Positions 6,503-15,185 of a DNA stretch of 19,461 nucleotides are shown piece by piece. Within the stretch, counting starts at the first letter, position 1; each line of letters starts with the position of its first letter. A program made the position numbers and the translations under genes. Source of the DNA: Tannerellaceae bacterium (GTDB taxonomy: Bacteria; Bacteroidota; Bacteroidia; Bacteroidales; Tannerellaceae); NCBI GenBank assembly GCA_031267775.1, contig JAIRYL010000203.1, positions 1 to 19,461 on the forward strand, read 5' to 3'. A model generated the notes under the pieces. The model was given only the letters and a program-made list of their open reading frames with translations, was not told the origin of the DNA and searched no databases.

Positions 6503-9500
6503 ATGGAAAATAAATTTTCGTCGAGAGGATATTGTTTGAAAAATTCTCGGCTAACTCAAATCTTTAGAATTATGCGACTAACCACATTTCTACTAATGAC
6601 CAGTATACTCTGCACGTATGCAGAGAATACGCTTTCGCAGAATGCAAGAGTCAACATCAGCAAAAAAAACGTTCAGTTGGATGAAATTCTGGCTGAGATA
6701 GAAAGTCAGACAGATTATCTTTTTATCTACAACAATTACGTAAATGTAAACCGCAAGGCGTCGATCCGCGCCAAAAGCAAACCGGTGTCTGAAGTGCTAA
6801 GAGACCTCTTGGACAATACAGACGTCGATTTTGTTATGGAAGGCACTCACATTTTATTGAGTAAAAGAACGGCTTCTATCGCCCAGCAAGACAGCAAACA
6901 AATATCAGGAATCGTAACCGACATAAACGGGTCGCCTATCATTGGCGCCAATGTAGTGGAAAAGGGTACCAGCAATGGCGTCATTACAGATATAGACGGA
7001 CGATTTAACCTGAGAATCTCTCCTAATGCTATCTTGAATATCTCCTATATCGGCTATATTACAAGAGAAGTGGCTACAGGCAACCAAACAAATATCACGG
7101 TAGAACTGGCGGAAGACGCCAAAACACTGGATGAAGTGGTTGTTATCGGGTATGGCGTGGTGAAGAAGTCAGACCTGACAGGCTCGGTTTCCGGTATTTC
7201 CAACAGCCAGTTCCAGAGCCAGCCGCTTACAAGGGTAGACGATATCTTGAAAGGGCGCGTTCCGGGCGCGACGGTTATCACCAATTCGGGATCGCCGGAT
7301 CAAAGTATATCGGTACGTATCCGGGGCGCCAATTCTATCTATGGAGGAAACGATCCTTTGTATATTATCGACGGCGTGCCCGCTCCTTCTTTGAATACGA
7401 ACACCAGCGACATTCAATCTATCGAAGTATTGAAAGACGCGTCGGCAACGGCTATTTACGGTTCGCGCGGGGCCAACGGAGTGGTATTGGTCACCACCAA
7501 GCGGGGCGCTGAAGGCAGAACCAACGTTATTCTTGAAACAAACAATTCGTGGTCTAGCCTCGCTAAGAAATTCGACATGCTGAGCGCGGTTGATTTTGCC
7601 AAATCGGTTAACGAATGGCGCGGCAACGAAACGTTTACCCAAGCGCAAATTGCTGATTTTGAAGCAGGCCGCGCAGGAACGGACTGGCAGGATTTGATTT
7701 TCAGAACCGCTTATTCTCAAAATCATAAGTTAAGCATCTCCGGCGGACTTAACAAAGTACGCTACTTTATTTCGGGTAATTTTGAAGATAATCAGGGTAT
7801 TCTTATCGAATCAAATATGAAACGCTACGCTTTACGGTCGAACATTCAGGCAGACGCAACCGACTGGCTGAAGGTAGACCTGGATGTGAATGCGTACAGT
7901 AAAAAGACGTCGGGCATAAACGGTAAGACCGGTAATATCGGCAGCGCGCTGTCGGACGCTTTGATGTACAGCCCTACCACCAATCTGAAAGACGCCAGCG
8001 GGAACTGGGAGAAAGACAATATTGCCAGCATTATGGGAAACCCATACGGGCGACTGGTGCAAAATTCGAACGATGGGAGTAGCGTGGGCGCTACCGCCAA
8101 CCTGCAACTTACTTTTCAGTTGCCGGTGAAAGGATTAACATTCCATGTGCAAGGCGCCGCCTCTTATTCGTCCGGGGCTTATTTCTGGCTGAATTCCATG
8201 TTACACGGCCTCAGCGGTTCTAACGAAGCAGGCAATAACAGAGACGACACGTGGGATTTATATAATCTGAATCAGTTGAACTATACCAACCAATGGGGCG
8301 ATCATCGCCTCACAGCCATGGTTGCGGGAGAATTTACGCAAAATACCTACGGCAAACTGGAGGGTACCACAAAAACGTTACTTACCGAAAGCGTGGGGTA
8401 CTGGAATCTGTCTATGGGTTCTACGCCCGGCGTGAGCAATCAGTATAGAGAATATGCGCTGGCTTCCGTATTTGGACGGGGCATGTATTCGTATAAAGAC
8501 CGTTATCTGTTGACGGCAACGATTCGTCGCGACGGATCTTCCAAGTTTCAGGGTACTAACAAATGGGGGAATTTCCCTTCGTTTTCGTTTGCCTGGCGCG
8601 CATCCGAAGAAGGTTTTATCAAGAACCTGCAAGCGTTTGACAATCTGAAAGTCCGCGCCTCCTGGGGCGTTACGGGTAATCAGTCCATAGGCGCTTTCGG
8701 AACGCTTGGGTTGCTGGCGCGGCAATCGTCTACCTGGGGCGATCCCAGAGGGAATCAACTGCCGGGATACGCCGTAGGAAATCCTTCTTCCCCGGATTTG
8801 ACATGGGAAAAAACCTATCAGTACGACTTGGGGCTGGATATGGGATTCTTCGGCAACCGTTTAAGCGCGAGCGTTGACTGGTATCAGAAGAACACAAAAG
8901 ACCTGCTGCTGCAAAAACCCATTCCTTTATATGATGGAGGGGGAACGGCCTGGATGAATCTGGGAGAGGTACGTAACCGGGGGATCGACCTTCAGTTGAG
9001 CGCCGTTATTCTTCAGAACAAAGATTGGAGATGGGAAAGCGTAGTTAATTTCTCCTACAACCAAAACCGGGTGATGGATTTGGGCGGCGAGGATAGAATA
9101 TCGCCGGGATCTCAGATTGCCAATGGCGCAAGTATTAACTCGGCCGTACTTGAAGTAGGGCAACCCATGGGTTCCATACTGGGATATACCTGGCTGGGAT
9201 TGTGGAAAACCTCCGAAGCCGACGAAGCGGCCAAATATGGACAGCAACCGGGCGATAATCATTTTAAGGATTTTGACGGTAATTATACCATCAATGCCGA
9301 CGACCTCAGTATTATAGGAAAAGCGTTTCCCGACAAAACGGTGGGGTGGAACAATATGTTTAGCTGGAAGAGGCTGGACGTAAACGTGATGTTTCAGGGC
9401 GCATTGGGAGCGGAACGTCTTAATCTGGGACGTTACCTGATGAATCAGCCCAACAGCGACGTGAAGTGGATGACAGGATCGGAAGGCTGGTTTAACCGCT

Positions 9501-9856
9501 GGACGCCCGACAACCAAAATACGTGGGTGCCCAATCCGTTCAGCACGTCGGTTAATCCCCATCTTGAATCGCAGCAATATCTGGAAAGCGCCGATTATTT
9601 GAGACTGACCAATCTCAGCGTATCGTATACGTTTCCCAAATATATGATCAAAATATGCGACTTAACGCTTACGGCAAGCGCTCAAAACCTGGTTACCTTT
9701 ACCAACTACAAAGGGGGCGATCCTGAAACAACCATGTCGAGTTTGGGAAAAGAAGAAAGTACTAAACCGGCCAATGCGGATACCAATGCGGGAATAGACG
9801 CCATATCTTATCCGCAGCCGCGTGCTTTTACGCTTGGCGCAAAGTTTTCATTTTAA
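6503..9856 (+). CDS. SusC/RagA family TonB-dependent transporter with STN domain
   Basis: The 1117-residue outer-membrane transporter imports oligosaccharides with the SusD-like lipoprotein and energy from TonB. It has a signal sequence (about 23-46) and an STN (secretin/TonB N-terminal) domain at about 47-120, which is the FecR-contacting signalling module. A carboxypeptidase-regulatory-like domain follows at about 133-203 (ISGIVTDINGSPIIGANV, TDIDGRFNL). The TonB-box region is LDEVVVIGYG (209-218), then the plug (GAATV-type VPGATVI, LKDASATAIYGSRGANGVV) and the beta-barrel, ending in FTLGAKFSF with terminal Phe. Presence of STN means the protein both transports and senses its glycan. The susD-like gene follows after 38 bases. 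Confidence 0.96.
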   Translation: MENKFSSRGYCLKNSRLTQIFRIMRLTTFLLMTSILCTYAENTLSQNARVNISKKNVQLDEILAEIESQTDYLFIYNNYVNVNRKASIRAKSKPVSEVLRDLLDNTDVDFVMEGTHILLSKRTASIAQQDSKQISGIVTDINGSPIIGANVVEKGTSNGVITDIDGRFNLRISPNAILNISYIGYITREVATGNQTNITVELAEDAKTLDEVVVIGYGVVKKSDLTGSVSGISNSQFQSQPLTRVDDILKGRVPGATVITNSGSPDQSISVRIRGANSIYGGNDPLYIIDGVPAPSLNTNTSDIQSIEVLKDASATAIYGSRGANGVVLVTTKRGAEGRTNVILETNNSWSSLAKKFDMLSAVDFAKSVNEWRGNETFTQAQIADFEAGRAGTDWQDLIFRTAYSQNHKLSISGGLNKVRYFISGNFEDNQGILIESNMKRYALRSNIQADATDWLKVDLDVNAYSKKTSGINGKTGNIGSALSDALMYSPTTNLKDASGNWEKDNIASIMGNPYGRLVQNSNDGSSVGATANLQLTFQLPVKGLTFHVQGAASYSSGAYFWLNSMLHGLSGSNEAGNNRDDTWDLYNLNQLNYTNQWGDHRLTAMVAGEFTQNTYGKLEGTTKTLLTESVGYWNLSMGSTPGVSNQYREYALASVFGRGMYSYKDRYLLTATIRRDGSSKFQGTNKWGNFPSFSFAWRASEEGFIKNLQAFDNLKVRASWGVTGNQSIGAFGTLGLLARQSSTWGDPRGNQLPGYAVGNPSSPDLTWEKTYQYDLGLDMGFFGNRLSASVDWYQKNTKDLLLQKPIPLYDGGGTAWMNLGEVRNRGIDLQLSAVILQNKDWRWESVVNFSYNQNRVMDLGGEDRISPGSQIANGASINSAVLEVGQPMGSILGYTWLGLWKTSEADEAAKYGQQPGDNHFKDFDGNYTINADDLSIIGKAFPDKTVGWNNMFSWKRLDVNVMFQGALGAERLNLGRYLMNQPNSDVKWMTGSEGWFNRWTPDNQNTWVPNPFSTSVNPHLESQQYLESADYLRLTNLSVSYTFPKYMIKICDLTLTASAQNLVTFTNYKGGDPETTMSSLGKEESTKPANADTNAGIDAISYPQPRAFTLGAKFSF

Positions 9857-9894
9857 TAAACAGTTATTGATAATCTTAAAAAAACAGGATAAAA

Positions 9895-11460
9895 ATGAAA
9901 AGGATTTATTTTTATTTTTGCTTACTGGCCGTTGCTTTAACGACCAGTTCATGCGACGATTTTCTTGCAGAAGATCCCAAAGGCACGCTTACCGCCGAAA
10001 CGTTGTTCATGGATGAAAATGGATTGGATATGGCAATCTCCGGTATATATACGCTGTTTGTAAGAACGGTAAACTCAACCGAGTTTCAACTGTATATGTG
10101 GTGCGGCGACGACGTTACGTCGCAAAATGCAGGGAATAAAACCCGTTTTGCCGAATACGACCGGTTTTATTACAATTCGGGAAATACCGATTTATATAGC
10201 GCCTGGTCGATGTACTATACGCTTATCAAGGCTTGCAATAATGTGATTAACAATGCCGAAACGATGGAAATAGACCGCTCGTTCCTGGAACAGCGGGTAG
10301 GGCAGGCTTATTTCTACCGGGCGCTGGAATATTTTAATCTGGTGCGGATATGGGGATCGGTTCCGCTGGTAACCGCTGTGGAAGTAGATTACGCCACGTC
10401 GAGAGCGCCAGTAGAGGATATTTACGCGCTGATTGAGGCCGACTTGCTGAAAGCGGAAGAATATCTGCCCGACAATCACTCGGTTTCGCCTTATTTTAAA
10501 AATGGAATCAACGTCGCCCCCAATAAAGGAGCGGCCAAAGCGCTGCTGGCGTCGGCCTATCTGACGCAGGCGGGATGGCCCTTGAAGAAAGGGGCGGCCT
10601 CGTACGACAAAGCGGCGGCAAAATACAAGGAAATCATCGACAATGCGTCTACATTTGGCTATGCGCTGGAGCCGGATATCCGGACATTGGTGACGGCCGC
10701 CTCCGATTATTCGCACGAGATTGTATTTGGCGGATTTTTGAGCGTAGATTCATGGCAGTTTGCAAGCGGATCGTGCGAGTTTCCCGAAGAAGCCGGCGGG
10801 TGGTGCGATTTGCTTCCCGAACTCGATTTCTTCTATAATTTCCCGGAAGGCCGGCGGAAAGACGCTTATTTTCTTACTACCATTTATCTGGCCAACGAAA
10901 GCGAGCTGGTGCCATGGGACAGCCCGCGCACCAATCAAAAGCATCCGCACTTTAAGAAAAATGTAGACGCCGGCATTGGCTGGGTATACGATTATGATAC
11001 CAAAGCATACACCGACCAGGGTCATAACTGGGGGCAAAACGGTAAAACGCGGTTTATCTTCCGCTATGCCGATATTCTGTTGCTGTATGCCGAGGCGGTT
11101 GCCTTTGGAAGCGGATCGGTTGCCGCCGCCGTTCCCTACGTACTGGAGGTGCAAAACAGGGCGGAAGTACCTGCCGACAGGAAAGTGACGACCGGCATGT
11201 CGAAAGAAGCTTTTCAGCAAGCCGTTTTAAACGAAAGGAAATGGGAAACTTGCGGAAACGAACAGAGCGTGATGGGACGGTTCTTTACCATGCAACGGCA
11301 CGAAATACTGCATCTGCAGGGTAACAGCCGCATAACGACCGCCGATATTCACGATACGACGTTAAACCCGGAGTTTACCTCGCAGACTGCTCCAAGCGAA
11401 CAGTTTTATTATTTCCCGATACCTGACCAGGAAATACTGATCGTACCGGGCTTGCGATAA
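9895..11460 (+). CDS. SusD/RagB family glycan-binding outer-membrane lipoprotein
   Basis: This 521-residue surface lipoprotein forms the lid of the SusC channel and captures the substrate. The lipoprotein signal ends at Cys20 (LTTSSC), followed by DDFLAEDPKGTLTAETLF, a typical SusD start. The TPR-like helical core includes GQAYFYRALEYFNLVRIWGS (around 140-160), a SusD hallmark. The C-terminal part has RFIFRYADILLLYAEA and NERKWET, and the end YYFPIPDQEILIVPGLR is also a family signature. It is co-transcribed with the susC-like gene (38-base gap). A strong terminator follows directly. The substrate cannot be read from this sequence alone. Confidence 0.95.
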   Translation: MKRIYFYFCLLAVALTTSSCDDFLAEDPKGTLTAETLFMDENGLDMAISGIYTLFVRTVNSTEFQLYMWCGDDVTSQNAGNKTRFAEYDRFYYNSGNTDLYSAWSMYYTLIKACNNVINNAETMEIDRSFLEQRVGQAYFYRALEYFNLVRIWGSVPLVTAVEVDYATSRAPVEDIYALIEADLLKAEEYLPDNHSVSPYFKNGINVAPNKGAAKALLASAYLTQAGWPLKKGAASYDKAAAKYKEIIDNASTFGYALEPDIRTLVTAASDYSHEIVFGGFLSVDSWQFASGSCEFPEEAGGWCDLLPELDFFYNFPEGRRKDAYFLTTIYLANESELVPWDSPRTNQKHPHFKKNVDAGIGWVYDYDTKAYTDQGHNWGQNGKTRFIFRYADILLLYAEAVAFGSGSVAAAVPYVLEVQNRAEVPADRKVTTGMSKEAFQQAVLNERKWETCGNEQSVMGRFFTMQRHEILHLQGNSRITTADIHDTTLNPEFTSQTAPSEQFYYFPIPDQEILIVPGLR

Positions 11461-11470
11461 AAAAATATCG

Positions 11471-11521
11471 AAACGCACCCGCAATCCGTATGCGCAATAC
11501 GGGTGGGTGCGTTTTTTTTTT
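11471..11521 (+). terminator. Intrinsic terminator after susD-like gene
   Basis: AAACGCACCC pairs with GGGTGCGTTT, and an inner stem CCGTAT/ATACGG closes the loop GCGCA. Ten T residues follow. It should reduce read-through from the susCD genes into the GH97 gene, which starts 23 bases later. Confidence 0.85.
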
Positions 11522-11543
11522 GTACCCTGTAACTTTATAGCAA

Positions 11544-13562
11544 ATGAAACATACAATAAACAAATCCGCCTGTATCCTTTTTTTATCCGGAAGTTTTCTG
11601 CTCGCCTGCGCAACAGGTTATGCGCAATCGAAGCATCACGAAGTAAAGTCGCCCGACGGCCTGATTACGCTTATCGTAAGCGCCGGGAAAGATCTCGCCT
11701 GGCAGGTAGATCATGAACAAACAAAGGTGATTACGCCTTCTGCCATCTCTTTAACGCTGTCTACCGGCGAAATAGCCGGAAAAAACGTACGGGTTTTGAA
11801 AACGTCTGCCAGGCAGGTAAACGAATCGTTCCATACCCCTTTTTACAAAAAAAGCGACGTGATGAATCAGTATAACCAGTTATTACTGGCATGCGCGGGT
11901 AATTACAGCGTAGAGTTCCGGGTATATAACGACGGCGTGGCCTATCGCTTCCTGACAAACCGGAAGGGAGATATAAAAATACAAAGCGAAGAAGTTACCT
12001 TCAATTTTGCGGGCGATTACAAAGCGTTTATACCTTATATAAACAATACCCATTTGGGAAGCCGGTATAGTTTTTCGTTCGAATCCTTTTACGACGAGCA
12101 AACATTGTCGCAAATGTTTACAGATTCTCTTTCGATTGTTCCGCTGTTGGTAGAGCTGGAAGATGGAAAAAAAGCCGCCGTTATGGAAGCGGATGTAGAA
12201 GATTATCCGGGTTTGTTATTGCTTGGGAATCCGGAAAACAGCCACAGCCTGAAAGGCGCTTTTGCACCCTGTCCGCTGGAAGGAGAGATGGACGGGATTG
12301 TTTTTACGCCGACAAAATTTGCCGGTTACATAGCATCCGTCAAAGGAACGCGAAGCTACCCGTGGCGGGCCGTCGTGATTAGCAGGGAAGATAAGGAACT
12401 GGCCGATAACGACATGATACGGAAGCTGGCGTCGCCCTCGCGGATAAAAGACCCGTCGTGGATCAAGCCGGGCAAGGCCGCCTGGGATTGGTGGAACAGT
12501 TCCAGTGTGACGGGAGTAGATTTTAAAACGGGAATGAATACCCGGACATTCAAATACTTTATAGACTTTGCCGCCGCTAACCGGTTGGAATATGTGGTGG
12601 TAGACGCCGGCTGGAGCGGAAGCTCGCTGATGGACGTCCGGCCTGAAATGAATATAAAAGAACTGGTGGATTACGGCAAACAAAAAGATGTGGGAATCAT
12701 CCTGTGGGCCGGATGGAATCAAACCTCGCAAGAGAAAGAAACCGTTTTCCCTTTCTATGCCGGTATGGGCGTAAAAGGGTTTAAGGTAGATTTTTTTGAT
12801 AACGACAATCAGCTCATGATTCGTTCCATGTTTGAAATAGCGGAAGAAGCCGCCAAAAATAAATTGCTGCTCGACTTGCATGGTATCAAACCCACAGGCG
12901 TTCAGCAAACCTATCCCAACGTGCTGAATATAGAAGGGGTGAAAGGCCTGGAAAACTTTAAATGGGCGCCTTTCGACGAAAAGGGGCGTATAAAAGACGA
13001 CGCGCCCAGATACGACGTAACAGCGCCTTATATACGCATGCTGGCCGGGCCGATGGATTATACGCCCGGCGCTATGAAGAACGCGACGCGGGAAACCTAC
13101 CGTTCGATCTACCGGCGTCCGATGAGCCAGGGTACGCGCGTACGGCAGATGGCTATGTACACTGTTTTTGAAGCGCCCCTCCAGATGCTGGCAGACAGTC
13201 CGACAGACTATATGCGCGAGCAGGAATGTACCGATTTTATAGCAAAAGTTCCTACTGTATTCGACCAGACGGTGGCGCTCGACGGTAAAGTTGGCGAATT
13301 TATCATCCTGGCGCGCAGGAAAGAACACGTCTGGTATGCAGGCGCCCTGACAAACTGGACGGCAAGGGAGGTCGACGTGGATTTTTCTTTCCTGGACGAC
13401 GGCGGCCTGTACGAGGCTGAAATATTTATGGATGGAATTAACTCGGACACGGAAGGCGTGGATTATAGAAAAGAAGTCGTCCGTATTACTTCCAAAGATA
13501 AAAAAAGCATACAAATGTATCCCGGAGGAGGGTGGACAGCCAGAATATATCCCGTAAACTAA
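11544..13562 (+). CDS. Glycoside hydrolase family 97 (probable retaining alpha-galactosidase)
   Basis: The 672-residue secreted enzyme should release alpha-linked galactose (or glucose) from oligosaccharides. The N-terminal signal could be cleaved after GYA (about residue 27), or could act as a lipoprotein signal at Cys22 (LLAC). An N-terminal beta-sandwich (about 30-300) precedes a TIM barrel (PGKAAWDWWNSSSVTG, VVVDAGWSG, ILWAGWN), then a C-terminal beta domain. The GFKVDFFD segment places Asp416 where the retaining GH97 alpha-galactosidase of B. thetaiotaomicron has its nucleophile (D415 from memory); the inverting SusB-type alpha-glucosidases lack it. E464 or E470 is the candidate acid/base. 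It lies between the susCD terminator and its own terminator. Confidence 0.9.
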   Translation: MKHTINKSACILFLSGSFLLACATGYAQSKHHEVKSPDGLITLIVSAGKDLAWQVDHEQTKVITPSAISLTLSTGEIAGKNVRVLKTSARQVNESFHTPFYKKSDVMNQYNQLLLACAGNYSVEFRVYNDGVAYRFLTNRKGDIKIQSEEVTFNFAGDYKAFIPYINNTHLGSRYSFSFESFYDEQTLSQMFTDSLSIVPLLVELEDGKKAAVMEADVEDYPGLLLLGNPENSHSLKGAFAPCPLEGEMDGIVFTPTKFAGYIASVKGTRSYPWRAVVISREDKELADNDMIRKLASPSRIKDPSWIKPGKAAWDWWNSSSVTGVDFKTGMNTRTFKYFIDFAAANRLEYVVVDAGWSGSSLMDVRPEMNIKELVDYGKQKDVGIILWAGWNQTSQEKETVFPFYAGMGVKGFKVDFFDNDNQLMIRSMFEIAEEAAKNKLLLDLHGIKPTGVQQTYPNVLNIEGVKGLENFKWAPFDEKGRIKDDAPRYDVTAPYIRMLAGPMDYTPGAMKNATRETYRSIYRRPMSQGTRVRQMAMYTVFEAPLQMLADSPTDYMREQECTDFIAKVPTVFDQTVALDGKVGEFIILARRKEHVWYAGALTNWTAREVDVDFSFLDDGGLYEAEIFMDGINSDTEGVDYRKEVVRITSKDKKSIQMYPGGGWTARIYPVN

Positions 13563-13575
13563 CGGAATGGCGCAA

Positions 13576-13624
13576 ACAGAGTAGCAGGCGATTTCTGCGT
13601 CGTCCGCCTGCTACCTGTCGCTTT
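13576..13624 (+). terminator. Intrinsic terminator after GH97 gene
   Basis: A 10-bp perfect stem GTAGCAGGCG (13581-13590)/CGCCTGCTAC (13605-13614) extends by ACAG/CTGT with one bulged A. The tail is CGCTTTT. It separates the GH97 gene from the AraC gene. Confidence 0.65.
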
Positions 13625-13639
13625 TAAGCAGTTATGGCA

Positions 13640-13647
13640 TATCTTTG
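13640..13647 (+). promoter_or_regulatory. -7 box TATCTTTG of the AraC-family gene
   Basis: TATCTTTG fits TAnnTTTG exactly. It ends only 5 bases before the first ATG (13653), so the transcript would start at about that codon. Either the mRNA is leaderless or translation begins at the in-frame ATG at 13692. No clear -33 TTTG is visible. Confidence 0.5.
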
Positions 13648-13652
13648 CATGC

Positions 13653-14531
13653 ATGAAACATACGAAACAACCAATCATCCCGCTGCATAAAATGGATTCG
13701 CTCTCTTCGCTCGGTTTGCAGTTTTGCTATATGGAGTTTGCGGGAGAATATAATGAAGCCCTGCTGAAAATGAATAAAAATGTGGCTCACAGAGACGACT
13801 ACTATCTGTTTTTGTTTACGGAAAGCGCCGAGTCGAGCTATCTGCTCGATTTTGAAGAGATATCTGTTACGGGCGAATCCTTATTGTATATCCGTCCCGG
13901 CCAGGTTCATTTTGTTTCTTCCATTCGGGAAGCAAAAGGCTGGTCGCTGGCCATAGACCCGCTATGGATGGAGGATGAATACAGGAATGTGTTTGAAAAA
14001 CCGTTTGTTTTGCAAAAAGCGATACAGATAGACCACGCCGCCGCCGGGAATATCCGCGACATAGCGCATGCCCTCCATACCCTGATACAGGCCGGGCCGA
14101 CGCCGCTCCGGAACCGGATTGTTTTAAATCTGGCAAACGCATTTATCGGGATTATAGCCGAACGATACGCTTTGCAAAACAATAAGCCGCAGCAGCATAA
14201 ATCCCGGTCGGCAACCCTGGCATACCGGTTTAAAGAGTTACTGTCTGAAAATTTCAGGAAAATAAAAAGTCCCGCCCGCTATGCCGCCCTGCTGAATTAT
14301 TCCCTCGCGCACGTAAACGAATCCGTAAAAAATGCTACGGGCTTTCCCGTGAGCTACTGGATACAGCAACAGGTAATTTTAGAGGCCAAACGCTTGCTGT
14401 ACTACACAGACCTCGACGTAAAGGAGATTGCCTTTGCGCTGGGTTACGAAGATCACGCCTATTTTTCGCGTCTGTTTTCCAAAGTTTCGGGCATTTCGCC
14501 CCTTACATTCAGGCGCGATTTCCACAAATAG
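13653..14531 (+). CDS. AraC family transcriptional regulator
   Basis: The protein has 292 residues from the first ATG. The C-terminal 95 or so residues form an AraC/XylS double helix-turn-helix: SPARYAALLNYSLAHVNESV is the first HTH and VKEIAFALGYEDHAYFSRLF, followed by SGISPLTFRR, is the second. The N-terminal 180 residues look like a cupin-type sensor (LLYIRPGQVHFV), the common layout for ligand-responsive members. The ligand is unknown. It lies just after the GH97 gene with its own promoter, so it may regulate the PUL or be independent. The true start may be Met14 (13692), because the promoter -7 box nearly touches the first ATG. Confidence 0.88.
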   Translation: MKHTKQPIIPLHKMDSLSSLGLQFCYMEFAGEYNEALLKMNKNVAHRDDYYLFLFTESAESSYLLDFEEISVTGESLLYIRPGQVHFVSSIREAKGWSLAIDPLWMEDEYRNVFEKPFVLQKAIQIDHAAAGNIRDIAHALHTLIQAGPTPLRNRIVLNLANAFIGIIAERYALQNNKPQQHKSRSATLAYRFKELLSENFRKIKSPARYAALLNYSLAHVNESVKNATGFPVSYWIQQQVILEAKRLLYYTDLDVKEIAFALGYEDHAYFSRLFSKVSGISPLTFRRDFHK

Positions 14532-14579
14532 TCCAACCTGTTCCCCGCTTTCTCTATTCCGGGCAAACCCCTGTCTCCG

Positions 14580-14587
14580 TAATTTTG
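14580..14587 (+). promoter_or_regulatory. -7 box TAATTTTG of the ferredoxin-like gene
   Basis: TAATTTTG matches TAnnTTTG and lies 35 bases before the ATG at 14623, giving a leader of roughly 29 bases. This supports the downstream ATG and not a longer frame running back into the AraC gene. No TTTG -33 element is evident. Confidence 0.5.
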
Positions 14588-14622
14588 CCGGCATAACAAA
14601 AGCTGTATCATTCGGAAATAAA

Positions 14623-14907
14623 ATGACAACCTGTATTATACTGACATGCGTGGCCTTGCTCGTTATCCTTCTCAGCTATTTCAGAAATAAACGCGCAAAA
14701 AACAAGGTAATCCATATCATAGCCGATCGCTGCACAGGATGCCGGCGCTGCGTAAAAACGTGCCGCCGCAAAGCGCTGGAGCCGGCAAAGGATAAAGAAA
14801 GCCTGCATCCCGTATTGAAATACCCTGAAAAATGCACCGCCTGCAAAGACTGTATACTTGTATGCAAGTTTCACGCGCTGGAGCTTGTAAACCGGAATGT
14901 GGATTAA
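14623..14907 (+). CDS. Small membrane-anchored 2x[4Fe-4S] ferredoxin-like protein
   Basis: The 94-residue protein has an N-terminal membrane helix (about 4-20), a basic stretch (RNKRAKNK), and two CxxCxxCxxxC motifs: C37-C40-C43-C47 and C71-C74-C77-C81. Each should bind a [4Fe-4S] cluster for one-electron transfer on the cytoplasmic face. Unusually, the residues after the fourth cysteines are Arg and Lys instead of the proline normal in bacterial ferredoxins. The redox partner is unknown, and no neighbouring oxidoreductase is present. The frame is open upstream into the AraC gene, but the promoter and membrane helix favour this start. Its TAA stop coincides with the first three bases of repeat copy B, so the C-terminus may have been set by that insertion. 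Confidence 0.8.
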   Translation: MTTCIILTCVALLVILLSYFRNKRAKNKVIHIIADRCTGCRRCVKTCRRKALEPAKDKESLHPVLKYPEKCTACKDCILVCKFHALELVNRNVD

Positions 14908-15066
14908 GGAGGCGTCTGGAAATAAATCATACATTTATCGGCCTGTTTTCCGCCATCCTTCAGCCTGAAAATACTTACATACCCCGGTATGCGCGCATTT
15001 TCAGGCTTCGGCTTGCAAAAAACAGTTCCAATAATTTTGTATAATTTATTTCCAGACGCCTCCTTA
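14905..15066 (+). repeat. Palindromic MITE-like element, copy B (162 bp, complete)
   Basis: The terminal inverted repeats are 28 bp with one mismatch. The left end reads TAAGGAGGCGTCTGGAAATA and onward (14905-14932), and the right end (15039-15066) is its reverse complement. A central hairpin has arms AGCCTGAAAAT (14962-14972) and ATTTTCAGGCT (14997-15007) around CATAC-CCCG-GTATG. No ORF is present. Near the right end TAATTTTG (15032-15039) matches the Bacteroidetes -7 box facing outward to the repair gene. It has the same orientation as copy C and is inverted relative to copy A. It is non-autonomous, and no related transposase is seen in the window. Confidence 0.88.
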
Positions 15067-15087
15067 GGAGGCGTCATTTATTTCCAG
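15064..15087 (+). repeat. Collapsed remnant of the same repeat family
   Basis: Directly after copy B, AGGAGGCGTC (outer part of a left inverted repeat) runs straight into ATTTATTTCCAGA (inner part of a right one). It looks like a second abutting element in which everything between the two ends has been lost. Confidence 0.5.
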
Positions 15088-15157
15088 AAGAAGCCTGCCC
15101 TTCGTCCGAAACGACAAGATCCGGCTTGCGCTTCCTAATAAGTTCCATTCTTTTTTG

Positions 15158-15165
15158 CACCTTTG
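15158..15165 (+). promoter_or_regulatory. Weak -7-like box (CACCTTTG) upstream of the repair gene
   Basis: CACCTTTG differs from TAnnTTTG only in the first base and lies 20 bases before ATG 15186. If real, it rules out the upstream in-frame ATG at 15126 as the start. The outward -7 box at the end of copy B is an alternative promoter. Confidence 0.3.
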
Positions 15166-15185
15166 TATCCTATTCCCCCAAAAGT

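Noticed and set aside
8927..9577. 216-codon minus-strand frame inside the susC-like gene
   Set aside because: Antisense to the beta-barrel coding region; no motif or promoter.
12216..13514. 432-codon minus-strand frame inside the GH97 gene
   Set aside because: It is fully antisense to a gene with clear family motifs, has no domain signature, and its composition is what the reverse strand of this codon usage produces.
14428..14622. 65-codon N-terminal extension of the ferredoxin-like gene
   Set aside because: It overlaps the AraC HTH coding region out of frame, and a -7 box at 14580-14587 plus a membrane helix at 14623 support the later start.
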